Of a stretch of 64,000 bases of DNA, positions 9,302 through 17,607 are shown in pieces. A program made the translations under genes and the position numbers. Origin of the DNA: Rhizorhabdus phycosphaerae (GTDB taxonomy: Bacteria > Pseudomonadota > Alphaproteobacteria > Sphingomonadales > Sphingomonadaceae); contig NZ_CP049107.1 of the NCBI RefSeq assembly GCF_011044255.1, forward strand, positions 2,009,501-2,073,500, in the 5' to 3' direction. Under the pieces are notes generated by a model, which ran no database searches, was not told the origin of the DNA, and worked only from the letters and a program-made list of their open reading frames with translations. The number at the start of each line of letters is the position of its first letter. Within the stretch, counting starts at the first letter, position 1.

Positions 9302-9658
9302 ATGCGGTCGAGTATGGACCGCGATCGTGAGAGAGATCAGCCGGAACGAGAAGATCGATGGGGAGGCCACCGTCCAGTGAGCGAGAAGCGCGACTATTCG
9401 GCTATCATCGGCATCGCCTTTTTCGCACTCATTGCCGTGGCGATCGTTGTGAAGATTGGACGCTGGATGGGCGTCATAGAACCCCTGAAGGGGAGCACGG
9501 CTCGATATGAGCCGCCTCAATGGGATCGCCGAGAATGTCTCAACCGAAACGCCTATCGCATCCGCCAGAATGATCCCCTTATATCGGACGAGATGTTGAA
9601 CGGAGATGTGGCGCGCGCCTGCGTCCTCGAAGAGAACGCTTTCTACGGGCGGGAATAA
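9302..9658 (+). CDS. Small single-pass membrane protein, unknown
   Basis: About 118 residues from the ATG at 9302; the frame can also start at GTG 9266 or ATG 9314 and none has a strong ribosome site. A charged N-terminus (MDRDRERDQPEREDR) is followed by one transmembrane helix (YSAIIGIAFFALIAVAIVV) and a C-terminal domain of about 60 residues with two cysteines (RRECLNR and ARACVLE). No family was recognised. It is the last gene before an 885-base gap whose base composition is clearly lower in GC. Confidence 0.55.
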   Translation: MRSSMDRDRERDQPEREDRWGGHRPVSEKRDYSAIIGIAFFALIAVAIVVKIGRWMGVIEPLKGSTARYEPPQWDRRECLNRNAYRIRQNDPLISDEMLNGDVARACVLEENAFYGRE

Positions 9659-10543
9659 TGGACAACCGAGCCGCCATAGCGAACACCACCTTGGAAGCTA
9701 ATATGCTCTCGGATGGTTTAATCATCCTCGCACCATCACACGCTCAGGAAGTGCTCGTGATGCCTTTTTGATTATAGCGACACTCCAAACAACTATCTTT
9801 CGTCTGCGACCCTCTTCTTACCGGACTGCAGCATCGGAGCATAGACAACTGAACGCTATCGTTAATCAATGTCATATGATCTGAAGCCGCTGGCGGAGTT
9901 CAGTTTGGCATCGAATTTAGTATAGTGTCCCTGTTGCTCTTTAGTGCCCCGGCTACCCTCAAGGCAAGCGCGGGCCGAAGTCGGGGCAATTGAGGAGTGT
10001 TATCGTGATCCAGATATAGTTTTACCCACAGATTCTTTTGTTCTTATTTTGTTCCGTTGATTGTGGTGCGAATTTCTGGCGAATCGCCGCTTTTGCGCGT
10101 CAAGAGGGCGGAAGATCGCTCTGTGCAGGCGACGAAACGAGTCTCGTTAATGTCATTTTGACTCTTGCGTCCGGATTCAGATGAGACACAATAGAGCCCG
10201 TAAGACGGTAGATGCAGCTTTTTGCTGGGTCCACGTTTTACAAGGTGGAGCGCGAGATATGTCTCGCTCTCACGGTCTCGGCTCACACTGAGACAAGAGG
10301 CACGGAGCGGATGACGCTATCGGGAAGGATAACGTAGCCCCTTCCATAAGGGTTACGGCGTTCGTCATCCGCTCCGTGCTTCGCACATCCTGCTACAATA
10401 TGCCGCCGTTAGCCAAGCACATTTTGTTCGAATGGGCCAGACCGCACGTCGCGTGCGAATTACGGTGACGCTCCACTCACCTATCTTTTGGCTTCGCACG
10501 GAGTAAGCCTAACTGCACAATAGTCCCTACGCGGGACGCTCCC
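9659..10543. other. Gene-less, AT-richer intergenic gap
   Basis: About 885 bases without a convincing gene, with visibly lower GC than both flanks. It holds a 17-bp perfect inverted repeat (10300-10379), a 13-bp odd palindrome AACGAGTCTCGTT (10136-10148) and a 15-bp palindromic stretch CGCACG-TCG-CGTGCG (10443-10457). One minus-strand frame of 80 codons exists here but has a Ser/Arg-rich, coding-unlike composition. The gap marks the left border of the catabolic island and may be a decayed insertion. Confidence 0.7.
10300..10379. repeat. Long inverted repeat with nested hairpin
   Basis: Arms 10300-10316 (GCACGGAGCGGATGACG) and 10363-10379 are exact reverse complements over 17 bases with 46 bases between them. 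Inside, GGAAGG (10323-10328) pairs with CCTTCC (10340-10345), and alternatively GTAGCCC pairs with GGGTTAC with one wobble pair. The whole could fold into an elongated cruciform or RNA hairpin. There is no T-run beside it, so it is not an ordinary terminator. It may be a MITE-like or REP-like element or a structured RNA. Confidence 0.7.
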
Positions 10544-11890
10544 CTACCGCCCCATCCAGCGGTCCAGCTCGACATGGAAATGCCGCAACCGCGCTTCCTG
10601 CTCGCCCCAGAGCGGTCCCCGGAAGCCGCGCGAGCGGGCACCTTTCTGGACGATCGGGAGGAGGTCGGAATCCTGGTCGAGCACCTCGCCCATGCCGGGC
10701 GGTTCGCCGAGGGCGGTGTGGACGACGTCGGGGCGGGTGGCGCCGGTCAGGTCGACGTCGGAGCCGAGGCCCATCCACAAGGGCGCGCCATAGCCGGGCA
10801 CGTCGACATGCCGGTAGAGGATCACCGTCTCATAGGTGAAGCGCTCCGGATCGTCGGCGTCGGGCTTGAAGCGGTGGAGGAAGACGGCCTCCGGGTGGCA
10901 GCCGATCTGGGCATTGGGAAAGATGCCGAAGATGGTGCTGTCGGTCAGCTGTGCATCGCTGAAGCGGTCATAGTCGAGACCCAGCCGCGTCGCCCGCTCG
11001 CGCTTGGCGGCGGCGATGGCGGAGCGGCTGTCGCGCGCCGAACCCTCGAAACTGTCGGGCTCGATTCCCGCGTCGCTCAGCATGGCGGCGATGCCGGGGT
11101 TGATCCCCTCCTGGTCGGGGAAATGCGAATTGGGCTGACCGAAGGGCACGAACTGCCGGCTCATCCCGCCCGGATAGAGATCGATATGGGTGCGATCGTC
11201 GAGAATGCCCATCGTCTGGGGGTGGATCGCATGGAGATGGTAGCTCTCATAGAACGCGTCGATCCCGCCCTTCCAGTTGGCCGCCCAGTCCGAGCGACGA
11301 TGCTGGACGACGTGCATCTCGTCGATCCGGTAGGTCTCGAGCATCGGCAGAATCGGGCCGAGATAGTCGGCGAGCGGCGGCGGCGCATCGGCCATCGAGA
11401 CGAACACCAGCCCCGCCGCCTCGGCGACGTGGAGCGAGGACAGGTCGGTGCCGTGGCACAGCACCTCCGGCCGGAAGGTTTCCGGGTCGGTGACGGCGAG
11501 GTTGCGACCGTCGAGCCCGAACTTCCAGCTGTGGAACGGGCAGGTGAAGTCGTCCTGACAACCGACATCGCCCTGGACGAGCTGGCTGCCGCGATGCGGG
11601 CAGACATTGTAATGCGCGGCCAGCCCGCCGTCGGGCTTGCGCACGACGATGAAGCTTTCCGGCCCGATGTCGTACTTCATCCAGTCGCCCGCTTCGCGGA
11701 CGTCGCTGGACGGGCCGGCGAGCAGCCAGGCCTTTGTGAAGACCTTCTCCCACTCTTCCGCTGCGAAGGCCCGCGAGACATAGCGCTCGGGGTCGGGCCG
11801 GACCGCGCCATTGTCGACATGCGGGGCGGGGCGATCGAACGCATGGGTCGATCCGCGATGGACCGCCCACGCCCTGCTGTCATAGTTCAT
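10544..11890 (-). CDS. Rieske non-heme iron oxygenase, alpha subunit (copy 1)
   Basis: 448 residues from the ATG at 11890, which overlaps the upstream gene's stop (ATGA). The N-terminal Rieske [2Fe-2S] site is NVCPHRGSQLV followed by TCPFHSWKFG (Cys-x-His, then Cys-x2-His). The C-terminal catalytic half has DAFYESYHLHAIHPQT, carrying the histidines of the mononuclear iron. The protein is a ring-hydroxylating oxygenase; substrate unknown. It is clearly a paralogue of the upstream gene: they share long stretches such as GARSRGFRGPLW and the ending RLRHFH. No beta subunit, ferredoxin or reductase follows. Confidence 0.92.
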   Translation of the reverse strand: MNYDSRAWAVHRGSTHAFDRPAPHVDNGAVRPDPERYVSRAFAAEEWEKVFTKAWLLAGPSSDVREAGDWMKYDIGPESFIVVRKPDGGLAAHYNVCPHRGSQLVQGDVGCQDDFTCPFHSWKFGLDGRNLAVTDPETFRPEVLCHGTDLSSLHVAEAAGLVFVSMADAPPPLADYLGPILPMLETYRIDEMHVVQHRRSDWAANWKGGIDAFYESYHLHAIHPQTMGILDDRTHIDLYPGGMSRQFVPFGQPNSHFPDQEGINPGIAAMLSDAGIEPDSFEGSARDSRSAIAAAKRERATRLGLDYDRFSDAQLTDSTIFGIFPNAQIGCHPEAVFLHRFKPDADDPERFTYETVILYRHVDVPGYGAPLWMGLGSDVDLTGATRPDVVHTALGEPPGMGEVLDQDSDLLPIVQKGARSRGFRGPLWGEQEARLRHFHVELDRWMGR

Positions 11891-13242
11891 GCGGGATCGC
11901 CCGCGCCCATGCGCCGGTCGAGCTCGGCATGGAAGTGCCGCAGGCGCCCTTCCTGCTCGCTCCACAGCGGCCCGCGGAAACCGCGCGAGCGCGCGCCCTT
12001 CTGCACGATCGGCAACAGGTCCGAGTCCTGGTCGAGCACCTCGCCCAGCCCCGGCGGTTCGCCGAGGCCGGTGTGGACGATGTCGGGCCGGGTGGCACCG
12101 GTGGTGTCGATCTCCTCGCTCAGCCCCATCCAGGCCGGGGGCGCATAGCCCGGCGCGTCGACATGGCGGTAGAGGATCATCGTGTCATAGGTGAACTGGT
12201 TGGGATCGGTCGCGTGCGGCAGGAAGCGGTGGACGAACACCGCCTCGGGATGGCAGCCGATCTGTGCGTTCGGGAACAGGCTGTAGACGGTGGAATCGCT
12301 CAGCTGGGAATCGCTGAAGCGGTCATAATCGAGCCCGAAATCCGCCGCGCGCTTGCGCTTGGCGGCCTGCACGGCGGCACGGGTTTCCTTGGCAGTGCCC
12401 TTGTAATCGGCCGGATCGATCCCCGCGTCGCGCAGCATGAGCGCGATGCCCGGATTGACGCTTTCCTGATCGGCGAAGCGCGGGCTCGGCTGGGCGAAGG
12501 GAACGAACTGCCGGCTGAGACCGCCCGGATAGAGGTCGATCTGGGTGCGGTCGTCCATCAGGCACTGGGTCTGCGGATGGACCGCGTGAAGATGATAGAT
12601 CTCGGCGAAAGCGTCGACGCCGCCCTTCCAGTTGGCGCCCCAGTCGGAGCGGCGATGCTGGATCACATGCATCTTGTCGATCTCGTAGAGATCGAGCTGA
12701 GGCAGGATCGGGGCGAGCCACTCCTTCAGCGGCTGGATGTCGGGGTCCATCGAGATGAAGACGAGGCCGATCGCGACCTCGCAGCGGACCGACGATAGAT
12801 TGTGATCGTGGCACAGCACCTCGGGCCGGAAGGTCTCGGGATCGGTCACCGCGATGTTGGTGCCGTCGAGGTCGAACTGCCAGCTGTGGAAGGGGCAGGT
12901 GAAGCGCGAGAGGCTGCCGAGATCGTCGAGCACCAGCTGGCTGCCGCGATGCGGGCAGACATTATAATGCGCGTGGACCTGATCATTCTCGCCGCGCACG
13001 ATGATGAAGCTCTCGCGGCCGATGTCGAAGCGGGCGAAATCGCCCTCCTCGGGGATGTCGGACAGCGGGCAGGCGATCAGCCAGCTCTTCGCGAAGACTT
13101 TTTCCCACTCTTCTTCGGCGAAGGCGGCGTCATGATAACGGGCGGGCGAAGGGCGCCCGGTGCCGTTGTCGATATAGCGATGTTCGTAAAAGGGGTGCGG
13201 CGCGCCCACATGGATGTTCCACAAGCGGAAGTCGTAGTTCAT
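11887..13242 (-). CDS. Rieske non-heme iron oxygenase, alpha subunit (copy 2)
   Basis: 451 residues from the ATG at 13242, which follows AAGGAGAGAGGGCG; longer upstream starts are unnecessary. Rieske ligands are in NVCPHRGSQLV and TCPFHSWQFD, and the iron-site region reads DAFAEIYHLHAVHPQT. It is the first gene of a two-gene minus-strand operon and is similar over its full length to the next gene, indicating tandem duplication. A 20-bp inverted repeat shared with other promoters of this island lies at 13291-13310, 50 bases upstream of the start, suggesting control by the TetR at 26015. Confidence 0.92.
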   Translation of the reverse strand: MNYDFRLWNIHVGAPHPFYEHRYIDNGTGRPSPARYHDAAFAEEEWEKVFAKSWLIACPLSDIPEEGDFARFDIGRESFIIVRGENDQVHAHYNVCPHRGSQLVLDDLGSLSRFTCPFHSWQFDLDGTNIAVTDPETFRPEVLCHDHNLSSVRCEVAIGLVFISMDPDIQPLKEWLAPILPQLDLYEIDKMHVIQHRRSDWGANWKGGVDAFAEIYHLHAVHPQTQCLMDDRTQIDLYPGGLSRQFVPFAQPSPRFADQESVNPGIALMLRDAGIDPADYKGTAKETRAAVQAAKRKRAADFGLDYDRFSDSQLSDSTVYSLFPNAQIGCHPEAVFVHRFLPHATDPNQFTYDTMILYRHVDAPGYAPPAWMGLSEEIDTTGATRPDIVHTGLGEPPGLGEVLDQDSDLLPIVQKGARSRGFRGPLWSEQEGRLRHFHAELDRRMGAGDPA

Positions 13243-13290
13243 CGCCCTCTCTCCTTGGCGCCCGGGCAAACCGGATTCGACAGTCATAAA

Positions 13291-13310
13291 AAAACATGCA
13301 TGATTGTTTT
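13291..13310. promoter_or_regulatory. Candidate TetR operator, site 1 (divergent Rieske / VOC promoter)
   Basis: AAAACATGCATGATTGTTTT: inverted repeat AAAACA-N8-TGTTTT. It sits between the divergent Rieske pair and the VOC gene and matches the sites at 17141, 17241, 25869 and 25974. Confidence 0.7.
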
Positions 13311-13347
13311 GCAAGGGCAAAGCGACTGCCCGTTAGGGAGAGATGCG

Positions 13348-13881
13348 ATGAGTCGACTGTTCGGTCCGGTGTTTCAGATCGCCTATGTGGTGGAAGACGT
13401 GGACGCGGCGGTCGCGCATTGGACGGGAACCATGGGCGTCGGCCCCTTCGTGCGCTTCCCGGTCCCGCTTGCGGCCGAGTGGCTCGAAGTGCGCGGCAAG
13501 CGCGTTCCCGCCGACGAGGACATCTTCGCCGCGGTCGCCATCGCCTATAGCGGCGACAGCATGATCGAGCTGATACAGCCGGGCAGCGCCCCCTCTCCCT
13601 ATCGCGAGTTTCTCGCGGCGGGGCGTGCGGGCGTGCACCACCTCGGCACCTTCGCCGACGATTATGACGCGCAGCTCGCCGCGGCGCGCAAGACCGGGAT
13701 CACGGTGGCGATGGAGGGCGTGCTGCCGATCTCGCGCTTCGCCTATCTCGATACAGACGCATTGTGGCCGGGCACGATGGTCGAGATCATCGAGGCCAAG
13801 CCGGAGATGCACGACTATTTCGCCGCCATCCGCGCAGCATCGCGCGAATGGGACGGCAAGACGCCGGTTGTGGAACTTTGA
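13348..13881 (+). CDS. VOC-superfamily (glyoxalase/dioxygenase-like) protein
   Basis: 177 residues of the vicinal-oxygen-chelate fold: an N-terminal strand with FQIAYVVEDVDAAVAHWTGTMGVGPF, then a second half beginning GVHHLGTFADDYDAQLA. Members are metal-dependent isomerases, dioxygenases or binding proteins; HHLG supplies a possible metal-ligand histidine. The ATG at 13348 follows GGGAGAG. It is divergent from the Rieske operon across the shared operator and is followed after 61 bases by the carboxymuconolactone-decarboxylase-like gene, so it probably acts on a ring-cleavage or similar intermediate of the same pathway; this is inference. Confidence 0.85.
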   Translation: MSRLFGPVFQIAYVVEDVDAAVAHWTGTMGVGPFVRFPVPLAAEWLEVRGKRVPADEDIFAAVAIAYSGDSMIELIQPGSAPSPYREFLAAGRAGVHHLGTFADDYDAQLAAARKTGITVAMEGVLPISRFAYLDTDALWPGTMVEIIEAKPEMHDYFAAIRAASREWDGKTPVVEL

Positions 13882-13942
13882 TCGTCCGGCAGGAGCCGGA
13901 GATGGCGTAAAATCAAGACGACCAGGAGAAGGAGAGAGACAG

Positions 13943-14503
13943 ATGCCGAACATCCATATCCCCGATCATGCCATGGCCGATCCGCTCGGCTATGCCCTGA
14001 CCCGCCATTCGCCGGTCATAGGCCGCGCCGCCGGAGAATTCGTCAAGTCGGTCTATCAGTCGGTGCGCCTGCCGCTGCGGCTGGCAGAAGCCGCCCGCTA
14101 TCGGATCGCGCAGATCAATGGCTGCCTTGTCTGCAAGGGCTTTCGCGCTGCCGACCATCTAGACGGCTATCTCGACGCTGTGGGTGGGGATCCCACGACA
14201 TCGCTCGTGGCACGCGGTGGCGAGCGGCCGGACGAGGCCTTTTACGATGCGATCGACGACTGGAAGACGAGCCCACTGCTCAACGATCGCGAGCGACTGG
14301 CGGTAGATCTGGCCGAGCGCATGGCCTTCTCGCCCAACGAGCTCGGCTATGACGAGGAATTCTGGGCGAAGATGCGCGCCGCGTTCGACGATGCCGAGAT
14401 CGCCGACCTGACGCTGGCGATCGGCATGTGGATGGCGATGGGTCGTTTCACCCATGCCCTCGGCCTCGACACGGTGTGCCTGCCGACGTCCGCCGCAGCC
14501 TGA
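13943..14503 (+). CDS. Carboxymuconolactone decarboxylase / AhpD-like protein
   Basis: 186-residue all-helical protein of the CMD/AhpD family. The signature is AARYRIAQINGCLVCKGFRAADH: the C-x2-C pair with a downstream His is the AhpD-type redox site, so peroxidase or thiol chemistry is as likely as a true decarboxylase. The ATG at 13943 follows AGGAGAAGGAGAG. It lies in the VOC operon and ends just before a bidirectional terminator shared with the TonB receptor. Confidence 0.88.
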   Translation: MPNIHIPDHAMADPLGYALTRHSPVIGRAAGEFVKSVYQSVRLPLRLAEAARYRIAQINGCLVCKGFRAADHLDGYLDAVGGDPTTSLVARGGERPDEAFYDAIDDWKTSPLLNDRERLAVDLAERMAFSPNELGYDEEFWAKMRAAFDDAEIADLTLAIGMWMAMGRFTHALGLDTVCLPTSAAA

Positions 14504-14521
14504 ACGTCACCCACAAAAAAA

Positions 14522-14556
14522 GCGCCCGCGCGATGGACCAACCATCGCGCGGGCGC
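14522..14556. terminator. Bidirectional intrinsic terminator
   Basis: Perfect 15-bp stem (GCGCCCGCGCGATGG, loop ACCAA, then its complement). On the minus strand it is followed by a seven-T run (AAAAAAA at 14515-14521 on the plus strand), a strong end for the TonB receptor gene; on the plus strand CTTCATTT follows, a weaker end for the AhpD-like gene. Confidence 0.85.
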
Positions 14557-14569
14557 CTTCATTTCAGGA

Positions 14570-17056
14570 TCAGTTGTTGCCGAGCTTGAAGCCGAGCTCC
14601 AGGCCATAATAGCGCGGTGCGCCATATTGGCCGTTCGACCACAGGCCACCCACCACCTGCGCGGCAGTGATGTAGCGCTTGTCGGACAGGTTCCGGCCGA
14701 TCAGACGGAGATAATATTTGTCGTCCGCCTGGGCCACGGTCACCGAGGCGTTCAGCAGCGTCCGGGCGTTGAGGTAGGTATTCTCCGCCGGGCTGGTGAT
14801 CGACTGGGTGAACAGGTTGCGGGCGACATAGTTGGCGCTGCCGTTGAACTGCAGCTTATAGTCGCCGACCGGCACCTCATAGGTCGCGTCGAGCGTCCAC
14901 TGCCACTTGGGCAGACGGTCGAGCGGCGCTGTGGAGAGGTCATAGCCGGCAGGGATCGGCGTGGTGTAGCTGTCGTACTTGCCGTCCTGATAACCGAGCA
15001 GGCCGCGCAGCGTCAGCCCACGGGTCGGGACCAGCGTGGTTTCCAGTTCGAGACCCTTCACCGTCGCCTTGGCGGCGTTGAAGAAGCGGGTGACCTGGAA
15101 CTGCTGCCCACCAACCGTCAGCGGCACGACGATCTGCTTCTGCAGATCGTTATACTCGACGTAGAAGCCGGTCAGGTTGAAGCGCAGCATCCGGTCGAAC
15201 AGCTCGGTCTTCACGCCCGCTTCATAGCTGTCGGCCTTTTCGGGCTTGGTCGCCGAGGCGGCGGCGGCGAAGGCGGCGTTGTTGTCGCTGCCATCGGCGT
15301 TCACGAACGGATGGAAGCTGCCGATCTGGTCGTTGAAGCCGCCCGCCTTGAAGCCCCGCGAATAGGTCGCATAGGCGAAGATGTCGCGGGTAGCCTGCCA
15401 GCCGAGGCTGATGCGCCAGGTCGGTTCCTTGACGCTGTCGCGGACCTGGATGACGCCGGCCGGATAGTCGAACACGTTCGCATCGAGCGCGCTGCCGAGC
15501 GCGATCGACGGATCGAAGCCGCCGGTAAGCTGCTGCGCAAACACCTGCTGACGACCGAACCAGGTCTTCTTTTCCCAGGTGTAGCGCGCGCCGCCGGTCA
15601 GGGTCAGGGTAGGCGTGATCTTGAAAGTGCCTTCAAAGAAGGCCGCCTTCGACCGCGAACGCTGCGCATTGCAGAGGATGTACGGGTTGTCGTTCCAGTT
15701 GCCGAAAGGCAGACCACCGCTCGCCAGATCGAGGAAGCCGAGCAGCTGGGCGACGCAGAAGGTGGTGTTGTCCTTCTGGTAGAAGCCGCCGGCAACGAAG
15801 TTGAACGGACCTTCGAACGACGAGGCGAAGCGCAGTTCCTGCTGATAGGTCTTGCGATTGTCGTCGCGCTGCGCGTCGAACAGCGACAGGATCGTGCCGT
15901 CGGCGGCGACCGGTGCAGTGCCCATATAGGTGTTGGGCAGGCGCGACCGCTGCGAACGATAGCCGCTGACCGAGGTCAGGGTACCGATGTCGGTCTTGTA
16001 GTCCATGTTGAGATAGACGCCGTCGACATTGACGATCTGACCGTTCCGCATCTTGACCAGGCCGCCCTGACGGTTGCTGATCGCGGCATTGTCGAGCGGG
16101 TCGCTGTTGCGGTTCGGCGTCGAACCCAGGCCCAGCGAATGGAACAGGAAGGCATTCGACGCCGGTGTGAAGTTGACCGCCGGAACGCTGTCCGAGCGAT
16201 CCCGCAGCATTTCATATTGCAGCAAGGCGCTGAAAGAATCACCCGGCTCCCACAGCAGCTTCGCACGGCCGTTCCAGGCCTCCTGGCCACCGAGCGGGCG
16301 CCCGTCGCCGCAGCCGCTGCGGCCGGCGAACTTCGTCGCGATCTCACCGGTTGCGAAAGGCGTGACCGGGCCGAAGCAGCCGCCAGCCTTATAATAGCCG
16401 TCGGACTTGGTGTAACCGATGACACCGCGGAAGGCGAGCGTCTCGCCGAAGCCGATATTGACGGCCGCCTGCGGAATGACCGTGCCGAAGGACCCCGCCT
16501 GAAGGCGACCCTCGACGCTGGTGACGCCCAGTTCGGGCCGCTTGGTCTTGACGACGACGGCACCACCGGTCGTGTTTTTGCCGAACAGCGTACCCTGCGG
16601 ACCGCGCAGCACTTCGACCTGCGCCACGTCGAACGTGTCGAGCAGCTGGGTCTGGACCGAGGGCACGACGAAGTCGTCGACCAGCACGGCCACGGGCGGC
16701 TCGAAATAGACGATGATGTTGTTCTGGCCGACGCCGCGGATCGAGAAGGACGCCGCGTTGAAGCCCGTAATGGTGGCCGCCGAGAAGTTCGGGACGAAGG
16801 CCGCGAGATCGCCGATATTGCGCGGGCTCGACTGCCGGATCAGCGATTCGTCGACCGCCGAGATGGCGATCGCGGTCGACTGAAGATTCGTGCTGCGGCG
16901 GGTTGCCGTGACGACGATTTCCTGAAGCCCGCCCTGATCGACGACCTCAGATGCCTGCGGCGCTTCCGCCGCCGTTTGTGCGAGCGCGGGCCCCGCAACG
17001 AGCGCAGCCATCAATGCCGCACATGCAGAACCACCATACCAACGATGCTTGATCAC
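14570..17056 (-). CDS. TonB-dependent outer-membrane receptor
   Basis: 828 residues. Signal peptide ends at ALA (residue 26). A short linker leads to EIVVTATRRSTNLQSTAIAI, the TonB-box-like/plug start, and the plug continues through SIRGVGQNNI and VEVLRGPQGTLFGKNTTGGAV; the rest is a 22-strand barrel with many aromatic-rich strands. It belongs to the large sphingomonad group of receptors used for uptake of aromatic and other hydrophobic substrates. Its promoter carries a divergent copy of the island operator (17141-17160). It is the likely uptake route for whatever the surrounding Rieske enzymes degrade. The C-terminus ends KLGNN rather than in the usual aromatic residue. Confidence 0.93.
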   Translation of the reverse strand: MIKHRWYGGSACAALMAALVAGPALAQTAAEAPQASEVVDQGGLQEIVVTATRRSTNLQSTAIAISAVDESLIRQSSPRNIGDLAAFVPNFSAATITGFNAASFSIRGVGQNNIIVYFEPPVAVLVDDFVVPSVQTQLLDTFDVAQVEVLRGPQGTLFGKNTTGGAVVVKTKRPELGVTSVEGRLQAGSFGTVIPQAAVNIGFGETLAFRGVIGYTKSDGYYKAGGCFGPVTPFATGEIATKFAGRSGCGDGRPLGGQEAWNGRAKLLWEPGDSFSALLQYEMLRDRSDSVPAVNFTPASNAFLFHSLGLGSTPNRNSDPLDNAAISNRQGGLVKMRNGQIVNVDGVYLNMDYKTDIGTLTSVSGYRSQRSRLPNTYMGTAPVAADGTILSLFDAQRDDNRKTYQQELRFASSFEGPFNFVAGGFYQKDNTTFCVAQLLGFLDLASGGLPFGNWNDNPYILCNAQRSRSKAAFFEGTFKITPTLTLTGGARYTWEKKTWFGRQQVFAQQLTGGFDPSIALGSALDANVFDYPAGVIQVRDSVKEPTWRISLGWQATRDIFAYATYSRGFKAGGFNDQIGSFHPFVNADGSDNNAAFAAAASATKPEKADSYEAGVKTELFDRMLRFNLTGFYVEYNDLQKQIVVPLTVGGQQFQVTRFFNAAKATVKGLELETTLVPTRGLTLRGLLGYQDGKYDSYTTPIPAGYDLSTAPLDRLPKWQWTLDATYEVPVGDYKLQFNGSANYVARNLFTQSITSPAENTYLNARTLLNASVTVAQADDKYYLRLIGRNLSDKRYITAAQVVGGLWSNGQYGAPRYYGLELGFKLGNN

Positions 17057-17140
17057 CCCAAACCTCCTCTCCTGAACCCGACTCTTGCTGGCCGGGAGCG
17101 TTCAGAACAGGGCGGAGATTAGCGCGGCGAAACAAAAAAG

Positions 17141-17160
17141 CAATCAGTCATGTATGTTTT
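17141..17160. promoter_or_regulatory. Candidate TetR operator, site 2 (TonB receptor promoter)
   Basis: CAATCAGTCATGTATGTTTT, 85 bases upstream of the receptor start. It matches the reverse complement of site 1 at 16 of 20 positions. It is the most divergent copy, with one degenerate half. Confidence 0.55.
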
Positions 17161-17240
17161 ATTTTTGCCTCAGGACGCGAAGATATCAGGGTTTGCCGCG
17201 ACGCAACAAAAATGCACCTCGCGAAAAATGACCCCTTGAA

Positions 17241-17260
17241 AAAGCATGCATGATTGTTTT
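17241..17260. promoter_or_regulatory. Candidate TetR operator, site 3 (ABM / CoA-ligase operon promoter)
   Basis: AAAGCATGCATGATTGTTTT, 19 of 20 identical to site 1. It lies 51 bases upstream of the ABM-fold gene at 17311. Confidence 0.7.
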
Positions 17261-17310
17261 CTATGCGCTCACACGGCGCTAGCGCGCCTCATGGCGGGAG
17301 AGGGTCGCCG

Positions 17311-17607
17311 ATGGCTTACAGCTTCTTGTCGCGTTTCCGGATCAAACCGGAACGCGAAGAACAATTCGTTTCGCTTGCCAGACAGATGGAATCGCTCGTC
17401 GATCGCGAGCCCGGGACGCTGGCGTTCAAATTCTTCCGTCTCGGCGAGCCCGGCATGTTCGCGGTCTATGAGAGCTTCGTCGACGAGGCGGCGGACAAGG
17501 CGCATATGGAAACCGATCATGGCAAGCCGCTGATCGAACAGATGATCGGCTGCATGGACGGAAGCTATGAGCGCGAGATGCTCTATGACCTGGAGCCCGC
17601 GCGATGA
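17311..17607 (+). CDS. ABM-fold (antibiotic biosynthesis monooxygenase-like) protein 1
   Basis: 98 residues of the dimeric alpha-beta barrel fold: RFRIKPEREEQFVSLARQME, EPGTLAFKFFRLGEPGMFAVYESFVDEAADKAHMETDH and a final helix-strand. Such proteins act as cofactor-free monooxygenases or isomerase-like helpers on aromatic or polyketide intermediates. The ATG at 17311 follows GGGAGAGGG. It is the first gene of a four-gene operon, overlapping the CoA ligase by four bases (ATGA). Confidence 0.85.
   Translation: MAYSFLSRFRIKPEREEQFVSLARQMESLVDREPGTLAFKFFRLGEPGMFAVYESFVDEAADKAHMETDHGKPLIEQMIGCMDGSYEREMLYDLEPAR

Noticed and set aside
10040-10054. GTTC-N7-GTTC, the alphaproteobacterial LexA box pattern
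   Set aside because: Eight fixed bases occur about once or twice by chance in a window this size and no SOS-type gene follows on either strand.
10044-10286. 80-codon minus-strand frame in the AT-richer gap
   Set aside because: Composition is Ser/Arg/Thr-rich with no recognisable motif, no good ribosome site and it overlaps palindromic sequence; treated as chance.
14627-17122. Long plus-strand open frame opposite the TonB receptor
   Set aside because: Arg/Val-rich shadow frame caused by high GC codon use; the minus-strand receptor has clear signal peptide, plug and barrel.
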